Source: CAZROT01 sp964601895 (GTDB lineage Bacteria > Pseudomonadota > Gammaproteobacteria > Enterobacterales > Enterobacteriaceae). Taken from it: DNA of 64,000 nucleotides. Positions 63,983 through 64,000 of this stretch are shown here, piece after piece; position 1 is the stretch's first letter, and the number at the start of each line of letters is the position of its first letter. The notes beneath the pieces were generated by a model. It was not told the DNA's origin and searched no databases. It was given only the letters and a program-made list of their open reading frames with translations. The DNA lies in NCBI GenBank assembly GCA_964601895.1, contig CAZROT010000003.1, positions 186,001 to 250,000 on the forward strand, given 5' to 3'. A program made the position numbers and the translations under genes.

Positions 63983-64000
63983 TCATTCCCCCCTTATGGC
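63983..64000 (-). CDS. nuoH: Probable last codons of nuoH, cut by the window edge
   Basis: Upstream of nuoI on the minus strand, a frame ending AIRGE and TGA (63983-63985) runs off the window, four bases before... the nuoI start region. NuoH always precedes nuoI in this operon, so this is probably its C-terminus. Only five codons are visible, so identity rests on gene order alone. Confidence 0.3.
   Translation of the reverse strand, partial: AIRGE

Overview
The window is a stretch of chromosome from a gammaproteobacterium of the Enterobacterales. Its housekeeping genes are close to those of Escherichia coli and lie in two blocks that still follow E. coli gene order: ybhL-uvrB-bio-pgl-gpmA-zitB-nadA-cpoB-pal-tolBARQ-ybgC, and prmB-aroC-mepA-epmC-yfcH-ubiX-cvpA-dedD-folC-accD-dedA-truA-pdxB-fabB, followed by nuoN to nuoI. 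Many genes usually found in these blocks are missing: yvcK and moaABCDE, pnuC, the lysT/valT tRNA cluster, smrB, yfcA, purF, usg and flk. Intergenic DNA is long and AT-rich, several genes show early decay, and there are a YopJ-family effector and a lipase-like candidate effector. Together these suggest a host-associated bacterium in moderate genome reduction, such as a facultative insect symbiont. This is an inference; no species is named.

Layout. 1-0.96 kb: an 8-bp tandem repeat interrupted by a 100-N assembly gap. 0.96-3.9 kb: ybhL and uvrB. 4.2-9.0 kb: an archaic (Csu-like, spore-coat-U) chaperone-usher operon inserted between uvrB and the bio genes; its main subunit gene carries an in-frame stop. 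9.6-14.7 kb: the complete divergent biotin cluster bioBFCD/bioA around a BirA operator. 14.7-25.5 kb: pgl, a CPBP protease, gpmA-zitB, nadA and the whole Tol-Pal envelope cluster. 25.8-29.7 kb: a four-gene OsmF/YehYXW osmoprotectant-type ABC transporter.

29.8-34.1 kb is an accessory stretch: a class A acid phosphatase, a YopJ-family acetyltransferase effector whose 5' end looks broken, a MepB-family protein, and a formyltransferase with no standard start codon for its full N-terminus. 34.2-37.5 kb holds the stress pair yeaG-yeaH. 38-41 kb is gene-poor, with an exported ABM-domain protein, a small membrane protein and a BenE-type transporter.

41.4-56.8 kb: protein and aromatic-acid biosynthesis genes (prmB, aroC), mepA, epmC, a lipase-like candidate effector with its own terminator, yfcH, ubiX, a ccdAB toxin-antitoxin pair where purF would be expected, then cvpA-dedD-folC-accD-dedA-truA-pdxB and fabB with a FabR-like operator. 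A 92-residue orphan sits at 57.2 kb. 57.7-64 kb is the distal part of the nuo operon for respiratory complex I, with a terminator after nuoN.

No convincing wholly new multigene system was found. The most rewarding loci are the disrupted YopJ-like effector, the lipase-like effector candidate, the purF-to-ccdAB exchange with a changed toxin C-terminus, the stop codon in the pilus subunit, and several structured intergenic elements.
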